Notes: generated from the letters alone by a model not told the origin. A DNA stretch of 64,000 nt from Bacteroidaceae bacterium (GCA_017416805.1 JAFQBB010000036.1:150902-214901), one strand, 5' to 3'. Positions 45,117 to 54,364 are shown, counted from the first letter of the stretch. Program-made: numbers and translations.

Positions 45117-45124
45117 TATTTTTG
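45117..45124 (+). promoter_or_regulatory. -7 box (TATTTTTG) for the S41 protease gene
   Basis: TATTTTTG, 69 bases before the ATG at 45193. Confidence 0.5.
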
Positions 45125-45192
45125 CAACTTAAAAATTAGAGAAACAAGGTAAAGGCAGAAAAAGCCTCATAGAAGTTCTTAAATACGACAAT

Positions 45193-46596
45193 ATGAAATT
45201 TGGTATTAAAAAAGCATGTGTGGGATTGTTTTCCATGTTAGCAATATTCTGTTCTTGTGGAGAAGACCGTACCGATGAATTTATAGAAAAGACAAAAGAT
45301 ACCCATTGGCTGTACGATATAATGAACGAATGGTATTTGTGGTATAGCGAGATGGCACCCGTGTCAAGCTACAAGGACTATTTTGCCACACCGGAAAAGT
45401 TTTTCAACAAATTGCTGTATAAGGGTGACAAATACAGCTATATTGAGGTCCTGGACAAGGAAACGGGAACACGAAGCATTGATGCCGTTTCTTCGTATGG
45501 CATTGATTTTGCACTTTATGTGAATCCTGTGACAAACTCACAGAGTTCCACCGAGCGTTTTGCCCGCGTACTTTACGTGTTGCCCGAGTCTCCGGCAGCC
45601 GAAGCCGGCATCAGGCGCGGACAGTGGATTTCGGGAATTGGCGGAGAGAAGTTGACCAGCAAGAACTATACCGCACTCATAAACGGCCCTGAAACCACCA
45701 TCAATACCTCTGTACTGAATTACCAGAATCCTGATTCTCTTTATTGGGAAACACCTGACACATTGCAGCTTGCAGCTTCATACCATTTGGATGACAATCC
45801 ATTCTTTGTTGATACTGTGTATCACATCGAGGGAAAACGTATTGCCTATCTGATGTACAACCACTTTACTACCGGCCCTGGCGACACCCCTACCGAAACG
45901 GAATACAATGCTGAGATGAAACAGATATTCGCCCGTTTCAAACAAGCGGCCCCTACAGACTTTATCCTTGACCTGAGATACAACCCTGGCGGATACCTGT
46001 CATGTGCCCAAGTGCTTGCCAGCCTGCTGGCTCCACAACGTGCTTTCGGACAAATATTCTGCTCGCTGAAGTTCAACGACAAGAAGAGCAGCGAAAACAT
46101 GTCCATGCTCTACGAAGAGGGACTGACAGGAGGAGCCAATCTGAACCTGTCACGCATCTACGTCATTACCAGCGAATCGACTGCTTCAGCTTCTGAAAGC
46201 ATTATCAACGGATTGAGGCCTGCCATGGGCAATGAAAACATCATCCTTGTAGGAACACAAACCGAGGGGAAGAACGTAGCCTCCATTTCATTCGACAAGT
46301 CTGCCGAATACGGCCTTATCCTTCATCCTATCGTGGCAAGAGTTTACAACGGCGACGGTGAATCGGACTATGCTAACGGATTTCCTCCGACTTATGAGAT
46401 AGATGAATTACAGTTTATTGACGATTATCGTCCGCTTGGCGATACCGATGAGATTATGCTGAACAGCACTCTGGCTATCATCTTCGGCCAAGTGCCGTCA
46501 GAAACTCGTTCCGCCTCCCCTCTCCGACCTACTCCTTTGCGTCCTGTATATACCTCCATCAGTGAAAAATCACTCAAAGGGATGCGGATAGAGTGA
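45193..46596 (+). CDS. S41-family C-terminal-processing-type protease, lipoprotein
   Basis: The 467-residue protein has a lipobox ('MLAIFCSC') and an N-terminal helical cap ('WLYDIMNEWYLWYSEM'). A PDZ region (about 110-165, 'LPESPAAEAGIRRGQWISGIGG') precedes the S41 core (about 215-400) with 'FILDLRYNPGGYLSCAQVLASLL' and 'IYVITSESTASASESIINGLRP', where the catalytic Ser sits, and 'GKNVAS', with the catalytic Lys. Probably outer-membrane-anchored; targets unknown. Confidence 0.93.
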   Translation: MKFGIKKACVGLFSMLAIFCSCGEDRTDEFIEKTKDTHWLYDIMNEWYLWYSEMAPVSSYKDYFATPEKFFNKLLYKGDKYSYIEVLDKETGTRSIDAVSSYGIDFALYVNPVTNSQSSTERFARVLYVLPESPAAEAGIRRGQWISGIGGEKLTSKNYTALINGPETTINTSVLNYQNPDSLYWETPDTLQLAASYHLDDNPFFVDTVYHIEGKRIAYLMYNHFTTGPGDTPTETEYNAEMKQIFARFKQAAPTDFILDLRYNPGGYLSCAQVLASLLAPQRAFGQIFCSLKFNDKKSSENMSMLYEEGLTGGANLNLSRIYVITSESTASASESIINGLRPAMGNENIILVGTQTEGKNVASISFDKSAEYGLILHPIVARVYNGDGESDYANGFPPTYEIDELQFIDDYRPLGDTDEIMLNSTLAIIFGQVPSETRSASPLRPTPLRPVYTSISEKSLKGMRIE

Positions 46597-46652
46597 CAGA
46601 GATTTGTTGACAATCTACTACTCATTTACTGGTTATATCCATTAAATCTCTG
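46597..46652. repeat. 9-bp inverted repeat after the protease gene
   Basis: CAGAGATTT (46597-46605) is inverted at 46644-46652 (AAATCTCTG). It may be a weak terminator, but the loop is long. Confidence 0.4.
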
Positions 46653-46688
46653 TAGAAAACTATAGTAACAGAACATTATCAGGGAGCA

Positions 46689-47260
46689 ACAATTGTAAGG
46701 ATTTTACTATTTACAATGTAAAGAAACAAGAAAAATATTCTCCTTCAAAGTTCTCATTAAGAAACCAAGATTACTTAATCTTATGACTACAGCGACAACC
46801 TCTAATGTTTGATTACCAATACTTTACAGTAGACTTTAAATTTTGTCTATTTTTCTCCGAGAGAAAATCCATGTTTCATATACGCGATTCTCGCGCGATC
46901 AATTCTGTATAATTATACATTTAAGGATACCGTGAAGGCAATTCTCATCCCTATCCACCGAACCTTTCAGAATGATCTGTCCTAAACGTCCGGAGAAGCG
47001 TTCCTAAACATCCGCTGAAGTTCTCCTGCGCACACCCCGATTCTTAGGTACGCATGAGCGGAACTTCTCCTACGCATCGGTGGATGTTTAGGAGCGGTAG
47101 GGTGAAATGGTTCATCTGCAGCCACCTTTTCAACCTACCTCCTCTTCACCTCTATGTATATTTATTCAGAAATAGACCCGTTACGTACCGTTTCATTTTA
47201 TAGAAACAGGAATAAAACAATTATGCAGGATTTGTTACTACGGAGTGTAAAGAAAAAAGA
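46689..47260 (-). repeat. dispersed noncoding element, copy B (~570 bp)
   Basis: The reverse complement aligns block by block with 20582-21172: CAAATCCTG, CTGTTTCTAT, TATTTCTGAATAAATATACAT, CCTAAACATCC, GCGTAGGAGAAGTTCCGCT, CCGGACGTTTAGGA, AAATGTATAATTAT, GCGCGAGAATCGCGTATATG (46877-46896 on the plus strand) and TTTTCTCTCGGAG. Both ends carry TTTCTTTACA when read on the minus strand. No shared open frame. Confidence 0.8.
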
Positions 47261-47588
47261 ATAGAGCATATCTTTCTTAATCATCCCCCAAATAAAGAAC
47301 TATTGATTGGTCTCAGGTGAATAGCAATAATCTATAAACACGAAAACTTATAAAAGCTCTGTTCTCTAAAACAACATTCATTAAGCTGTAAACCAATAGA
47401 TTGATTAGTCAATAAAAATCGTTTATATACATACTTCTGCCCACTGAAATCACAGAAAATGAGCTACAATAAATTGGACACCCTACCTTTAAACTTTGAC
47501 CTTTGAACATTCTCCCACTCTTTTCTGTTTATCCGAGTGATAGCAAAAAACAAAAAGTAATTGTTTCACAACTAAACAGAAAAGAAAA
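47261..47588. other. spacer with no recognisable gene upstream of DUF4136 gene
   Basis: AT-rich. It holds a short word tract (TTTAAACTTTGACCTTTGA, near 47488-47506) related to that at 16134-16300. No clear promoter box was identified. Confidence 0.5.
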
Positions 47589-48209
47589 ATGAAAAGAACA
47601 ATTCCTATCCTGCTTGCGGCCCTTGCATTCACGGCCTGCGAGAAAGAGCCAGACACTGACAAACTGGACAACCAGTACATGGTCTATACCGACTATGACA
47701 AGAACTGCGATTTCGGGCAGTTGAAAACATATTACGTGCCCGACAGTGTCCTCTACATCAACAGTGGCGAAAAGAAAGAGTTCTGGAAAGGCAGTGCTGC
47801 CAACACTGTGCGCGACGAGTTCATTGAAAACATGAACGAACGCTTCATCCGTGTAAATAACATTGAAGATGCCGACATTGGCCTCCAGTTGAGCTATGTG
47901 GCCAGCACATACACTTTTGCAGGCTATGGCAACGACCCTTGGTGGTACAGTTATCCCTACTACTGGAATCCCGGCTACTGGGGCGGCTACTGGGGAAGCT
48001 GGTATTACCCCTATCCTATTGTGTACAGCTACACCACAGGCTCCATTATTGCAGAAATTGTAAACCTCTCGGTTACTGACACCAAGAAGTTGCCTGTAGT
48101 ATGGAGTGCCTACATCAGTGGCATTCTCAACTCCAACGGACAACTTAATCCGGAAAAGACAGAAGAGGGAATTGAGCAGGCATTTGACCAATCACCGTAT
48201 CTGCAATAA
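47589..48209 (+). CDS. DUF4136-domain lipoprotein
   Basis: The 206-residue protein has a lipobox ('LAALAFTAC') and a DUF4136-type domain beginning 'YDKNCDFGQLKTYYVPDSVL' and containing 'RDEFIENMNERFIRVNNIEDADIGLQLSYVAS'. A striking aromatic run lies near 115-150 (many Trp, Tyr, Gly and Pro residues), as in other members. 'GSIIAEIVNLSVTDTKKLPVVWSAYISG' ends the domain. It is probably an outer-membrane lipoprotein of unknown function. The barrel-protein gene follows after a repeat-rich spacer. Confidence 0.88.
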   Translation: MKRTIPILLAALAFTACEKEPDTDKLDNQYMVYTDYDKNCDFGQLKTYYVPDSVLYINSGEKKEFWKGSAANTVRDEFIENMNERFIRVNNIEDADIGLQLSYVASTYTFAGYGNDPWWYSYPYYWNPGYWGGYWGSWYYPYPIVYSYTTGSIIAEIVNLSVTDTKKLPVVWSAYISGILNSNGQLNPEKTEEGIEQAFDQSPYLQ

Positions 48210-48274
48210 TCTATTTAACTCAACTTCTGCAAGTAGAATGGCTTATATTACAGAACTTTGTAATAGTATCACCG

Positions 48275-48370
48275 ACGGTCTCTTGTCACCCTGAGCGTAG
48301 TCGAAGGGTCTCTCAGAGTATAGCATGGAGACCGTTAGTCCCCCCCTTGAGATCCTTCGACAAGCTCAGG
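48275..48370. repeat. REP-like inverted repeat CCTGAGC..TCGAAGG
   Basis: CCTGAGCGTAGTCGAAGG (48290-48307) faces CCTTCGACAAGCTCAGG (48354-48370). A second nested pair is ACGGTCTC/GAGACCGT (48275-48282, 48328-48335). Sequences of this type recur in many bacterial genomes. Confidence 0.8.
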
Positions 48371-48440
48371 AATGCCAGAGACTACGTAGTAAATCTACTT
48401 GCGAAACTCAAATATTTAATACAACAAAAAGAATACAGTT

Positions 48441-49064
48441 ATGAAAACAATAGGATTTTACCTAAAAAGAATAGCGGTAGCAGTGGCCTTGATTGCTTTA
48501 TGCAACGTTCCTGCCAAATCGCAGATGTCGCCAGACACCTACTATAATATTGACTGGCAGTTCAACATTCCTCTTGGCAATGATTTCTCGAACCATGCCA
48601 GCGGATGGGGTATGAACTTCGAGGCCGGATATTACGTTACGCCTGAATTGGCGCTTGGAGCATTCCTCAATTTCCATACAAACAACGAGTATTTTGACCG
48701 CACAACCATCAATATGGGTACAACGGCCTTGAATACAGACCAGCAACACTCCCTGTTCCAACTGCCTTTCGGATTGGTAGCCCACTATCGTTTTGATTAC
48801 GGAGGACTGCAACCCTACGTAGCCATGAAGATGGGTGCTGCATATGCCAAGATGACTTCTGACTTCTATATTTTCGAGAGCGACAAGGACACTTGGGGGT
48901 TCTATGCCTCGCCCGAAGTGGGAATACAGATGTATCCCTGGCCCGGAAATGTGGGATTCCATGCCGCATTCTATTACAGCATATCGACCAATCAGGGCAA
49001 CTTGATGACCTACGACATGAACTCCATCAACTCGTTAGGATTCAGATTGGGACTCTCGTTCTGA
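48441..49064 (+). CDS. outer-membrane beta-barrel protein (porin-like)
   Basis: The 207-residue protein has a signal peptide ('IAVAVALIALCNVPAKSQ'), then amphipathic strands ('WGMNFEAGYYVTPELALGAFLNFHTNN', 'FQLPFGLVAHYRFDYGGLQPYVAMKMGAAYA', 'GFYASPEVGIQMYPWPGNVGFHAAFYYSIS') and a terminal 'LGFRLGLSF' with the C-terminal aromatic typical of outer-membrane insertion. It could be co-expressed with the DUF4136 lipoprotein, but a 231-base repeat-containing spacer separates them. Confidence 0.85.
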   Translation: MKTIGFYLKRIAVAVALIALCNVPAKSQMSPDTYYNIDWQFNIPLGNDFSNHASGWGMNFEAGYYVTPELALGAFLNFHTNNEYFDRTTINMGTTALNTDQQHSLFQLPFGLVAHYRFDYGGLQPYVAMKMGAAYAKMTSDFYIFESDKDTWGFYASPEVGIQMYPWPGNVGFHAAFYYSISTNQGNLMTYDMNSINSLGFRLGLSF

Positions 49065-49110
49065 TAAAGAACTCATTTCCCTGCGCTGCGCTGGCGCGCT
49101 ATATAAATCA

Positions 49111-49147
49111 AGAACCGCCCACGGCTTTGTATCACCGGGGCGGTTCT
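49111..49147. terminator. terminator between the barrel gene and ilvA
   Basis: A perfect 10-bp stem AGAACCGCCC/GGGCGGTTCT (49111-49120 with 49138-49147) lies between convergent genes, with T-rich sequence just beyond. Confidence 0.8.
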
Positions 49148-49215
49148 CTCATTTTTTAAGGAGTGTAGTTCCTAAGGAGTTAAAGCTTGCGAAACTTAAA
49201 AATTTTATATATTCA

Positions 49216-50409
49216 TCAAAGCAGTACATACCCTGCATCTGACAGCCCTTTCTGTATCTGCCGGATATGTTCATCGTTTCTTGTCTCCATCACAATGCGG
49301 AGCGTACAGCCGTTCACTTGAGTACTTCCACTTGTACGTTCATGATTCACACTGATGATGTTTGCTCCCAAATGGCCAATAATACCACATAGAGTGGAGA
49401 GTTGGCCGGGCTGGTCGGTCAAATCAACTGTCACACCAAACATACGTCCTGACTTACTGAGTCCGCGAGTTATCACACGACTCAAAATGGTCACATCAAT
49501 GTTTCCTCCAGAAACCAGACAAACAGTCTTTTTATTCTTGATAGGAACTTTATTGAACATGGCCGCAGCAACAGCTACTGCTCCGGCCCCTTCTGCCACC
49601 AATTTTTGTTGCTCGATGAGTGCAAGGATGGCTGCTGCAATTTCATCGTCAGTAACCGTAACAATCTCATCGACATAACGTTGGCAAAACTCAAATGTAT
49701 TTACTCCTGGTTCTTTTACAGCAATGCCGTCGGCTATAGTTGAAATGGCATTTAACCGCTCTATTTTGTTGCGAGCCAAAGATTCTGCCATACTTGGTGC
49801 TCCCGAGGCCTGTACACCATACACCTTGACAGACGGTTTCAATTGCTTGATGGTATATGCTACTCCCGAAATCAGGCCGCCACCACCAATAGGGACAATG
49901 ACAACCTCCACATCCGCCATTTCGTCCAAAAGTTCCAATCCTATAGTTCCCTGGCCTGCAATAACGTTGAGGTCATCAAACGGATGTACAAAAGTGTACC
50001 CCTTTTCTTTCCGTAACTGCAAAGCATGTTGGTAAGCATCATCATATACCCCAGGGACCAAACATACATCTGCACCATAACGCTTGGTGGCTTCAACTTT
50101 GGATATTGGAGCGCCGGCAGGAAGACAAATAAGCGATGATATGCCACTCTTCGTTGCAGCCAAGGCAACCCCTTGTGCATGGTTACCTGCCGAGCAGGCC
50201 ACTACACCATGCGCTTTTTCTTCGTCTGACAGTTGGGATATCTTGTAGTAAGCGCCCCTCAACTTGAAAGAACCGGTATATTGGAGGTTTTCAGGCTTCA
50301 AGTAAATTTCACTTTCGGGATTTATTTGAGGGGCAGCAATCAGATGGGTCGGACGGATAACAGGCTTCAATGTATGCGCAGCCTTGTAGATTTCACTTAA
50401 TTCTAACAT
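49216..50409 (-). CDS. ilvA: threonine ammonia-lyase (threonine dehydratase)
   Basis: The 397-residue PLP enzyme deaminates threonine to 2-oxobutyrate for isoleucine synthesis or catabolism. 'YTGSFKLRGAYYKI' carries PLP-lysine K49, 'SAGNHAQGVALAA' and 'PIGGGGLISGVA' bind the cofactor phosphate, and 'VSGGNID' closes the catalytic part. A single ACT-like domain (about 325-397) is present, shorter than the two-domain biosynthetic IlvA, as in the single-ACT (TdcB-like/Bacteroides) form. Confidence 0.95.
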   Translation of the reverse strand: MLELSEIYKAAHTLKPVIRPTHLIAAPQINPESEIYLKPENLQYTGSFKLRGAYYKISQLSDEEKAHGVVACSAGNHAQGVALAATKSGISSLICLPAGAPISKVEATKRYGADVCLVPGVYDDAYQHALQLRKEKGYTFVHPFDDLNVIAGQGTIGLELLDEMADVEVVIVPIGGGGLISGVAYTIKQLKPSVKVYGVQASGAPSMAESLARNKIERLNAISTIADGIAVKEPGVNTFEFCQRYVDEIVTVTDDEIAAAILALIEQQKLVAEGAGAVAVAAAMFNKVPIKNKKTVCLVSGGNIDVTILSRVITRGLSKSGRMFGVTVDLTDQPGQLSTLCGIIGHLGANIISVNHERTSGSTQVNGCTLRIVMETRNDEHIRQIQKGLSDAGYVLL

Positions 50410-50432
50410 GGCGATATTATGAGTTTATTCTG

Positions 50433-50440
50433 CAAAGCTA
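50433..50440 (-). promoter_or_regulatory. -7 box (TAGCTTTG) for ilvA
   Basis: Minus-strand TAGCTTTG, 24 bases upstream of the ilvA ATG. Confidence 0.6.
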
Positions 50441-50559
50441 CGAATATTTTCTATAATAACGGATATCTATAATGACACTTTTTTCCTTTAATCCCATCAA
50501 ATTGGCCAATAAACCACAAACGAACACTAGCCTGTCTTTTATATCTCATCATTTTATGC

Positions 50560-50567
50560 TAACTTTG
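50560..50567 (+). promoter_or_regulatory. -7 box (TAACTTTG) for the PLD-family gene
   Basis: TAACTTTG lies 21 bases before the ATG at 50589. It places transcription start downstream of the longer frame's ATG at 50472 and so decides the start. Confidence 0.65.
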
Positions 50568-50588
50568 CACCTCGTTTTTAAGGTGTAT

Positions 50589-51860
50589 ATGGAAAAGATT
50601 GTATATAGATTCACACTTCTGCTGTTCTGCATGCTTTTATCAATACAGCATCTGCATGCAGCAGGAGAAAAGTCGGACAGCGACTCCACTTTCATGCAAT
50701 TTCTTCAGCAAAAAGGAGTCCGCATCACTCATGGAAACAGTGTGCGGCTGCTGAAAAGCGGAGAAGAGAAGTTTGAGGACATGTTTGCAGCCATACAACA
50801 AGCACACCATTATATACATTTGGAATACTTCAACTTCCGTAACGACTCCATTGCATCCAAACTGTTTGCCCTGCTCAAACAAAAAGCTGATGAGGGAGTG
50901 AAGGTACGGGCCATGTTTGATGCTTTTGGTAATTGGAGCAACAATCGTCCGTTGAAGAACAAACATTTGAAGGAACTTCGCCGACAAGGAATAGAAATCA
51001 TAAAATACGACCCCATAAACTTTCCATACATCGGGGACGTACTCTGCCGCGACCACCGCAAGATTGTGGTCATAGACGGGCAGATAGCTTACACGGGCGG
51101 CATGAACGTGGCTGACTACTACATTGAAGGGCTGCCCGAAGTAGGGCCATGGAGAGACATGCACATACGCATTGAAGGGCCTGCCGTCGATGACCTACAA
51201 CGGATATTTCTCACCATGTGGGAAAAAGCCACCGATGAGGATTTCACGACAGACACCCTGTTTTATCCCATCAAGAATGCTGCAGGATACAATCTTCCCC
51301 CGACTATTGACAGTGTCACGATAGGTATTGTGGACAGAGTTCCATACAAACAACCCAAACTGATGCGCGAAGCCTACGCACAGGCCATATTGGATGCCAA
51401 AGAAAAAATAGAACTGATAAATCCCTATTTCATCCCTACACGCAAAGTGCGCCGTGCACTGAAAAAGGCAGCCCAAAAAGGTGTGGACGTGCAAATCATG
51501 ATTTCATCAAAAGGTGACATACCATTCACCCCCGATGCCTCTTTCCACGTAGCCCGACAACTGATGAAGAAAGGAGCCACAATCTACCAATTTGATGGAG
51601 GATTCCACCATTCAAAGATAATGATGATTGATGAAAAGTTCTGCACCGTAGGTTCTACTAACCTGAACTCGCGCAGCCTGAGATATGACTTCGAAGTCAA
51701 TGCCTTCATCTTCGACCATCGGGTAACAGCAGAACTGACCGACATGTTCAACGAAGACAAAAAACAATCTACCATCATGACAGACGAAACATGGAAACAG
51801 CGTTCACCCTGGCGACGCTTTGTCGGATGGTTTGCCAATCTGCTGACTCCCTTCCTCTGA
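50589..51860 (+). CDS. phospholipase D-superfamily protein, cardiolipin synthase-like, with signal peptide
   Basis: From ATG 50589 the protein has 423 residues. Two HKD motifs are complete: H156-K158-D163 ('DHRKIVVIDGQIAYTGGMN') and H341-K343-D348 ('HHSKIMMIDEKFCTVGSTNLNSRSLRYDFEVN'). This matches bacterial cardiolipin synthases, which join two phosphatidylglycerols. Instead of two N-terminal membrane helices it has a signal-peptide-like start ('FTLLLFCMLLSIQHLHAA'), implying a periplasmic enzyme. An alternative is a PLD phosphodiesterase of other substrate. Confidence 0.88.
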   Translation: MEKIVYRFTLLLFCMLLSIQHLHAAGEKSDSDSTFMQFLQQKGVRITHGNSVRLLKSGEEKFEDMFAAIQQAHHYIHLEYFNFRNDSIASKLFALLKQKADEGVKVRAMFDAFGNWSNNRPLKNKHLKELRRQGIEIIKYDPINFPYIGDVLCRDHRKIVVIDGQIAYTGGMNVADYYIEGLPEVGPWRDMHIRIEGPAVDDLQRIFLTMWEKATDEDFTTDTLFYPIKNAAGYNLPPTIDSVTIGIVDRVPYKQPKLMREAYAQAILDAKEKIELINPYFIPTRKVRRALKKAAQKGVDVQIMISSKGDIPFTPDASFHVARQLMKKGATIYQFDGGFHHSKIMMIDEKFCTVGSTNLNSRSLRYDFEVNAFIFDHRVTAELTDMFNEDKKQSTIMTDETWKQRSPWRRFVGWFANLLTPFL

Positions 51861-51894
51861 CATCTTTATTCTATGACAATATAGTCTGAACAAA

Positions 51895-51931
51895 AAAAAT
51901 GCCGTTTGAACATTGTTCAAACGGCATTTTT
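51895..51931. terminator. bidirectional terminator
   Basis: A perfect 17-bp stem (51895-51911 with 51915-51931) with a 3-base loop and A/T runs lies between convergent genes. Confidence 0.9.
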
Positions 51932-51955
51932 ATAATAGTTAAGTTCTATTCTGTG

Positions 51956-52792
51956 TTAGAAAATACGTCCTACAAGACGAAGAGACATAACGGGATAAAT
52001 TGTAATTTCTTCCAAAATATCAGTCAAGCCGCTGCTTTCCAACTCGTCATTAAGTGCATCACTGATATTTCCGTTGCTACTATCAATCTTTGGAGTGCCA
52101 TGGAACATTACACCAAGGTCAAAATCCAATCCAAGACGATGTTTGGGAACAGCACGGCCGAAACCGATACCTACGTAAGGTTTAACCTTGTTGATTTTTA
52201 CAAAAGCATCAACATTACCTAATTCATTGGCTCCAATAAAATTCTCACCAAGATGAATACCTGGAGTATATTCTCCTCCATATTGACTAATAATACCTGC
52301 AGCTTCTACAATTTCATTTGGAAGATGCCCCTCTACGTTAATCAACTTATCTTTTCCAAAGTAAGCACCTGCAGTAATACGGAATGTAGCCTTCTTGAAT
52401 GGATAAATATCCAACAACACTTTTCCATTCATCAACCCCAATTCTGCATCTAACTCTGCTTCATCAGGCATATTGTCCAAATCAATTCCTTTATTCCTCA
52501 ATTCATCTTTGATAAGTCCAGGATTCGGTGCTTCGTTGATTGCATCAAACAGAAGGTCATTATCCAACTCAAATTCACCGGTATAAGTAAACGGCAAAGC
52601 GGATACTCCGGCACGAAGCTGGAAGTGGTTTCCTAACGTAGTGGCCAACTCAATATCAATACCCGCAGTTCCCGCACCAATACCCAAAGACAAGTGCTTG
52701 AACGGACCTGCATTCCATTCCTCTCTCTGTGCATTCACAGACAATACCCCAGCAAAAAGCAGGGCAAAGCAAAACAATAAGTTCTTTTTCAT
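51956..52792 (-). CDS. outer-membrane beta-barrel-like protein
   Basis: The 278-residue protein has a signal peptide ('LLFCFALLFAGVLSVNA') and an outer-membrane pattern of glycine-rich strands ('HLSLGIGAGTAGIDIELATTLGNHFQLRAGVSAL', 'KPYVGIGFGRAV', 'RLGLDFDLGVMFHG') ending 'SLRLVGRIF' with a terminal Phe. An acidic insert ('DLDNMPDEAELDAELG') forms a loop. It lies 24 bases downstream of the vWA lipoprotein gene, so they are probably co-transcribed. No specific function is assigned. Confidence 0.8.
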   Translation of the reverse strand: MKKNLLFCFALLFAGVLSVNAQREEWNAGPFKHLSLGIGAGTAGIDIELATTLGNHFQLRAGVSALPFTYTGEFELDNDLLFDAINEAPNPGLIKDELRNKGIDLDNMPDEAELDAELGLMNGKVLLDIYPFKKATFRITAGAYFGKDKLINVEGHLPNEIVEAAGIISQYGGEYTPGIHLGENFIGANELGNVDAFVKINKVKPYVGIGFGRAVPKHRLGLDFDLGVMFHGTPKIDSSNGNISDALNDELESSGLTDILEEITIYPVMSLRLVGRIF

Positions 52793-52816
52793 TTCTTTTT
52801 CTTTATTATGTTAGAA

Positions 52817-54013
52817 TTACTTTATTCCAAAAATAATGGTAAATGTCTTTTCTGCCTTTACCTTTCCATCAAGTGTAAGCACAGTGATTGTTATTCTATG
52901 CTCACGTCCATCCATAAATTCATCCACATTAGTGAAACGGATGATATAAGAATTCTGCATGGCACCTGTAACAGGAAGGTCATCTAATGAAACACCACTG
53001 AAACTCTGATTAACATATAATTCTGTACCACCTGTATATCGTGACATCAACCACGACTTTTCTCCTATATCAAGTCTGTTATTAATATATGAACTATCGT
53101 TACTAAGGACTGTATGAATTGTACCCTTTGACACACTCCAATGATTTTTGACATAATCAACAGAAATCTCTTTGTCACCTCCTGGATAATTCGCGTCATC
53201 TGTAAAATTTACATATATTCGATTTGCACCTTTTCTAAAATTAAAATGCTCATCGGCAAACCGCAAAGCTTGCACACCACATTCTCCTCCTGCTACTGAA
53301 TACGAATTTAAGACTTTGACCTCTAAAGAATCTGCATCATCACCTGCATATCCAAATGTTCTATCAGTTCCATATGAATATGCTCTATTCAGATATGCAT
53401 CCAAATTCTCATCAGTCGTCAGATTCAAAGCACCAGTTATTCCATATTTTGAAGTAGGATTTGCATATTGAGCACCCACATGTCCTCCATATCCTACACA
53501 ACCAAAACGAATATCCAATCCTGAATGTGCCAATTTCTTTGCCCAAGAAGATATTCCTGCAGCGACAGAGTCTGCTTCAGCCGACATACTTCCCGAGTTG
53601 TCAACAAGGAACACCAAGTCTGCCTTGATGCTTTGACCCATCTCATCTGCACTGTTATAGACTGTAAAACCTTTAGGGTTGTCATCCACAGATACCCAAA
53701 TATTCTGTTCGCTGCTACCTGTACCTATAAGTCGCAGCCATTCAAGCGTTTCAGGATCCTGTATTCCTGTCAAGTCCAGACGTATAATAGTATATCCGTC
53801 CTTATTCTCCACGGAGTAATTGAAGTTGGGAATATTCGTATTGGATTCACCAACTTCCGGATTTTCACCAGCTGTATCGTCACTTGGAATACCTGTGATT
53901 TCCTCCATTGTAGGCACTTCTGGTACAACTTCTTCTGAATCATCCTCGGAACATCCTACAAAACCTGCTCCCAAGATGCATCCCAACATCAATGTGTTAA
54001 ATAAATGTTTCAT
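52817..54013 (-). CDS. von Willebrand factor A-domain lipoprotein
   Basis: From ATG 54013 there is a lipobox ('GAGFVGCSEDD') and 398 residues. After an acidic linker and a beta domain, a vWA domain begins near residue 130 with MIDAS motif 'DLVFLVDNSGSMSAEADSVAAGISSWAKKL', then 'IRFGCVGYGGHVG' and 'DDANYPGGDKE'. A final beta domain includes 'YIIRFTNVDEFMDGREHRITITVLTLDGKVKAEKTF'. vWA domains bind protein ligands through a metal. It is probably surface-exposed; the partner may be the adjacent barrel protein (inference). Confidence 0.9.
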   Translation of the reverse strand: MKHLFNTLMLGCILGAGFVGCSEDDSEEVVPEVPTMEEITGIPSDDTAGENPEVGESNTNIPNFNYSVENKDGYTIIRLDLTGIQDPETLEWLRLIGTGSSEQNIWVSVDDNPKGFTVYNSADEMGQSIKADLVFLVDNSGSMSAEADSVAAGISSWAKKLAHSGLDIRFGCVGYGGHVGAQYANPTSKYGITGALNLTTDENLDAYLNRAYSYGTDRTFGYAGDDADSLEVKVLNSYSVAGGECGVQALRFADEHFNFRKGANRIYVNFTDDANYPGGDKEISVDYVKNHWSVSKGTIHTVLSNDSSYINNRLDIGEKSWLMSRYTGGTELYVNQSFSGVSLDDLPVTGAMQNSYIIRFTNVDEFMDGREHRITITVLTLDGKVKAEKTFTIIFGIK

Positions 54014-54074
54014 CTCTGTAATCAAAGTTTAGAATTAATATTTAAAATTAGATTTAATTACGAATTATTTTGTG

Positions 54075-54082
54075 CAAAAATA
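54075..54082 (-). promoter_or_regulatory. -7 box (TATTTTTG) for the vWA-barrel pair
   Basis: Minus-strand TATTTTTG, 62 bases upstream of ATG 54013. Confidence 0.5.
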
Positions 54083-54216
54083 CTAAGAAAAGTCAAAACT
54101 GTTCTAGTCTGTCTGCTAAAATAGATTAAATGTGCAAAATATTTATCATACAAAGAGGTATCGAAAGAAAAAAGACAATATATAATGAAAGTCTCTTGCT
54201 ACTGCCAAACATTAAT

Positions 54217-54261
54217 AAAATGAATGGCAACCTTCCGCACGGGAAAGCCGCCATTCATTTT
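54217..54261 (-). terminator. terminator of the nifJ gene
   Basis: Stem AAAATGAATGGC/GCCATTCATTTT (54217-54228 with 54250-54261) with a T-rich minus-strand tail lies about 100 bases past the nifJ stop. The rest of the 54014-54364 spacer shows no gene. Confidence 0.75.
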
Positions 54262-54364
54262 GTTATAGGATTAAGGTTGAGGTGTGAAGGATAGAGTTAA
54301 GAGATATAGACTGTGAGCCTTAATCCCTACACTCTAAACCTCAAATCTTCAGCCTTACCTGGAA

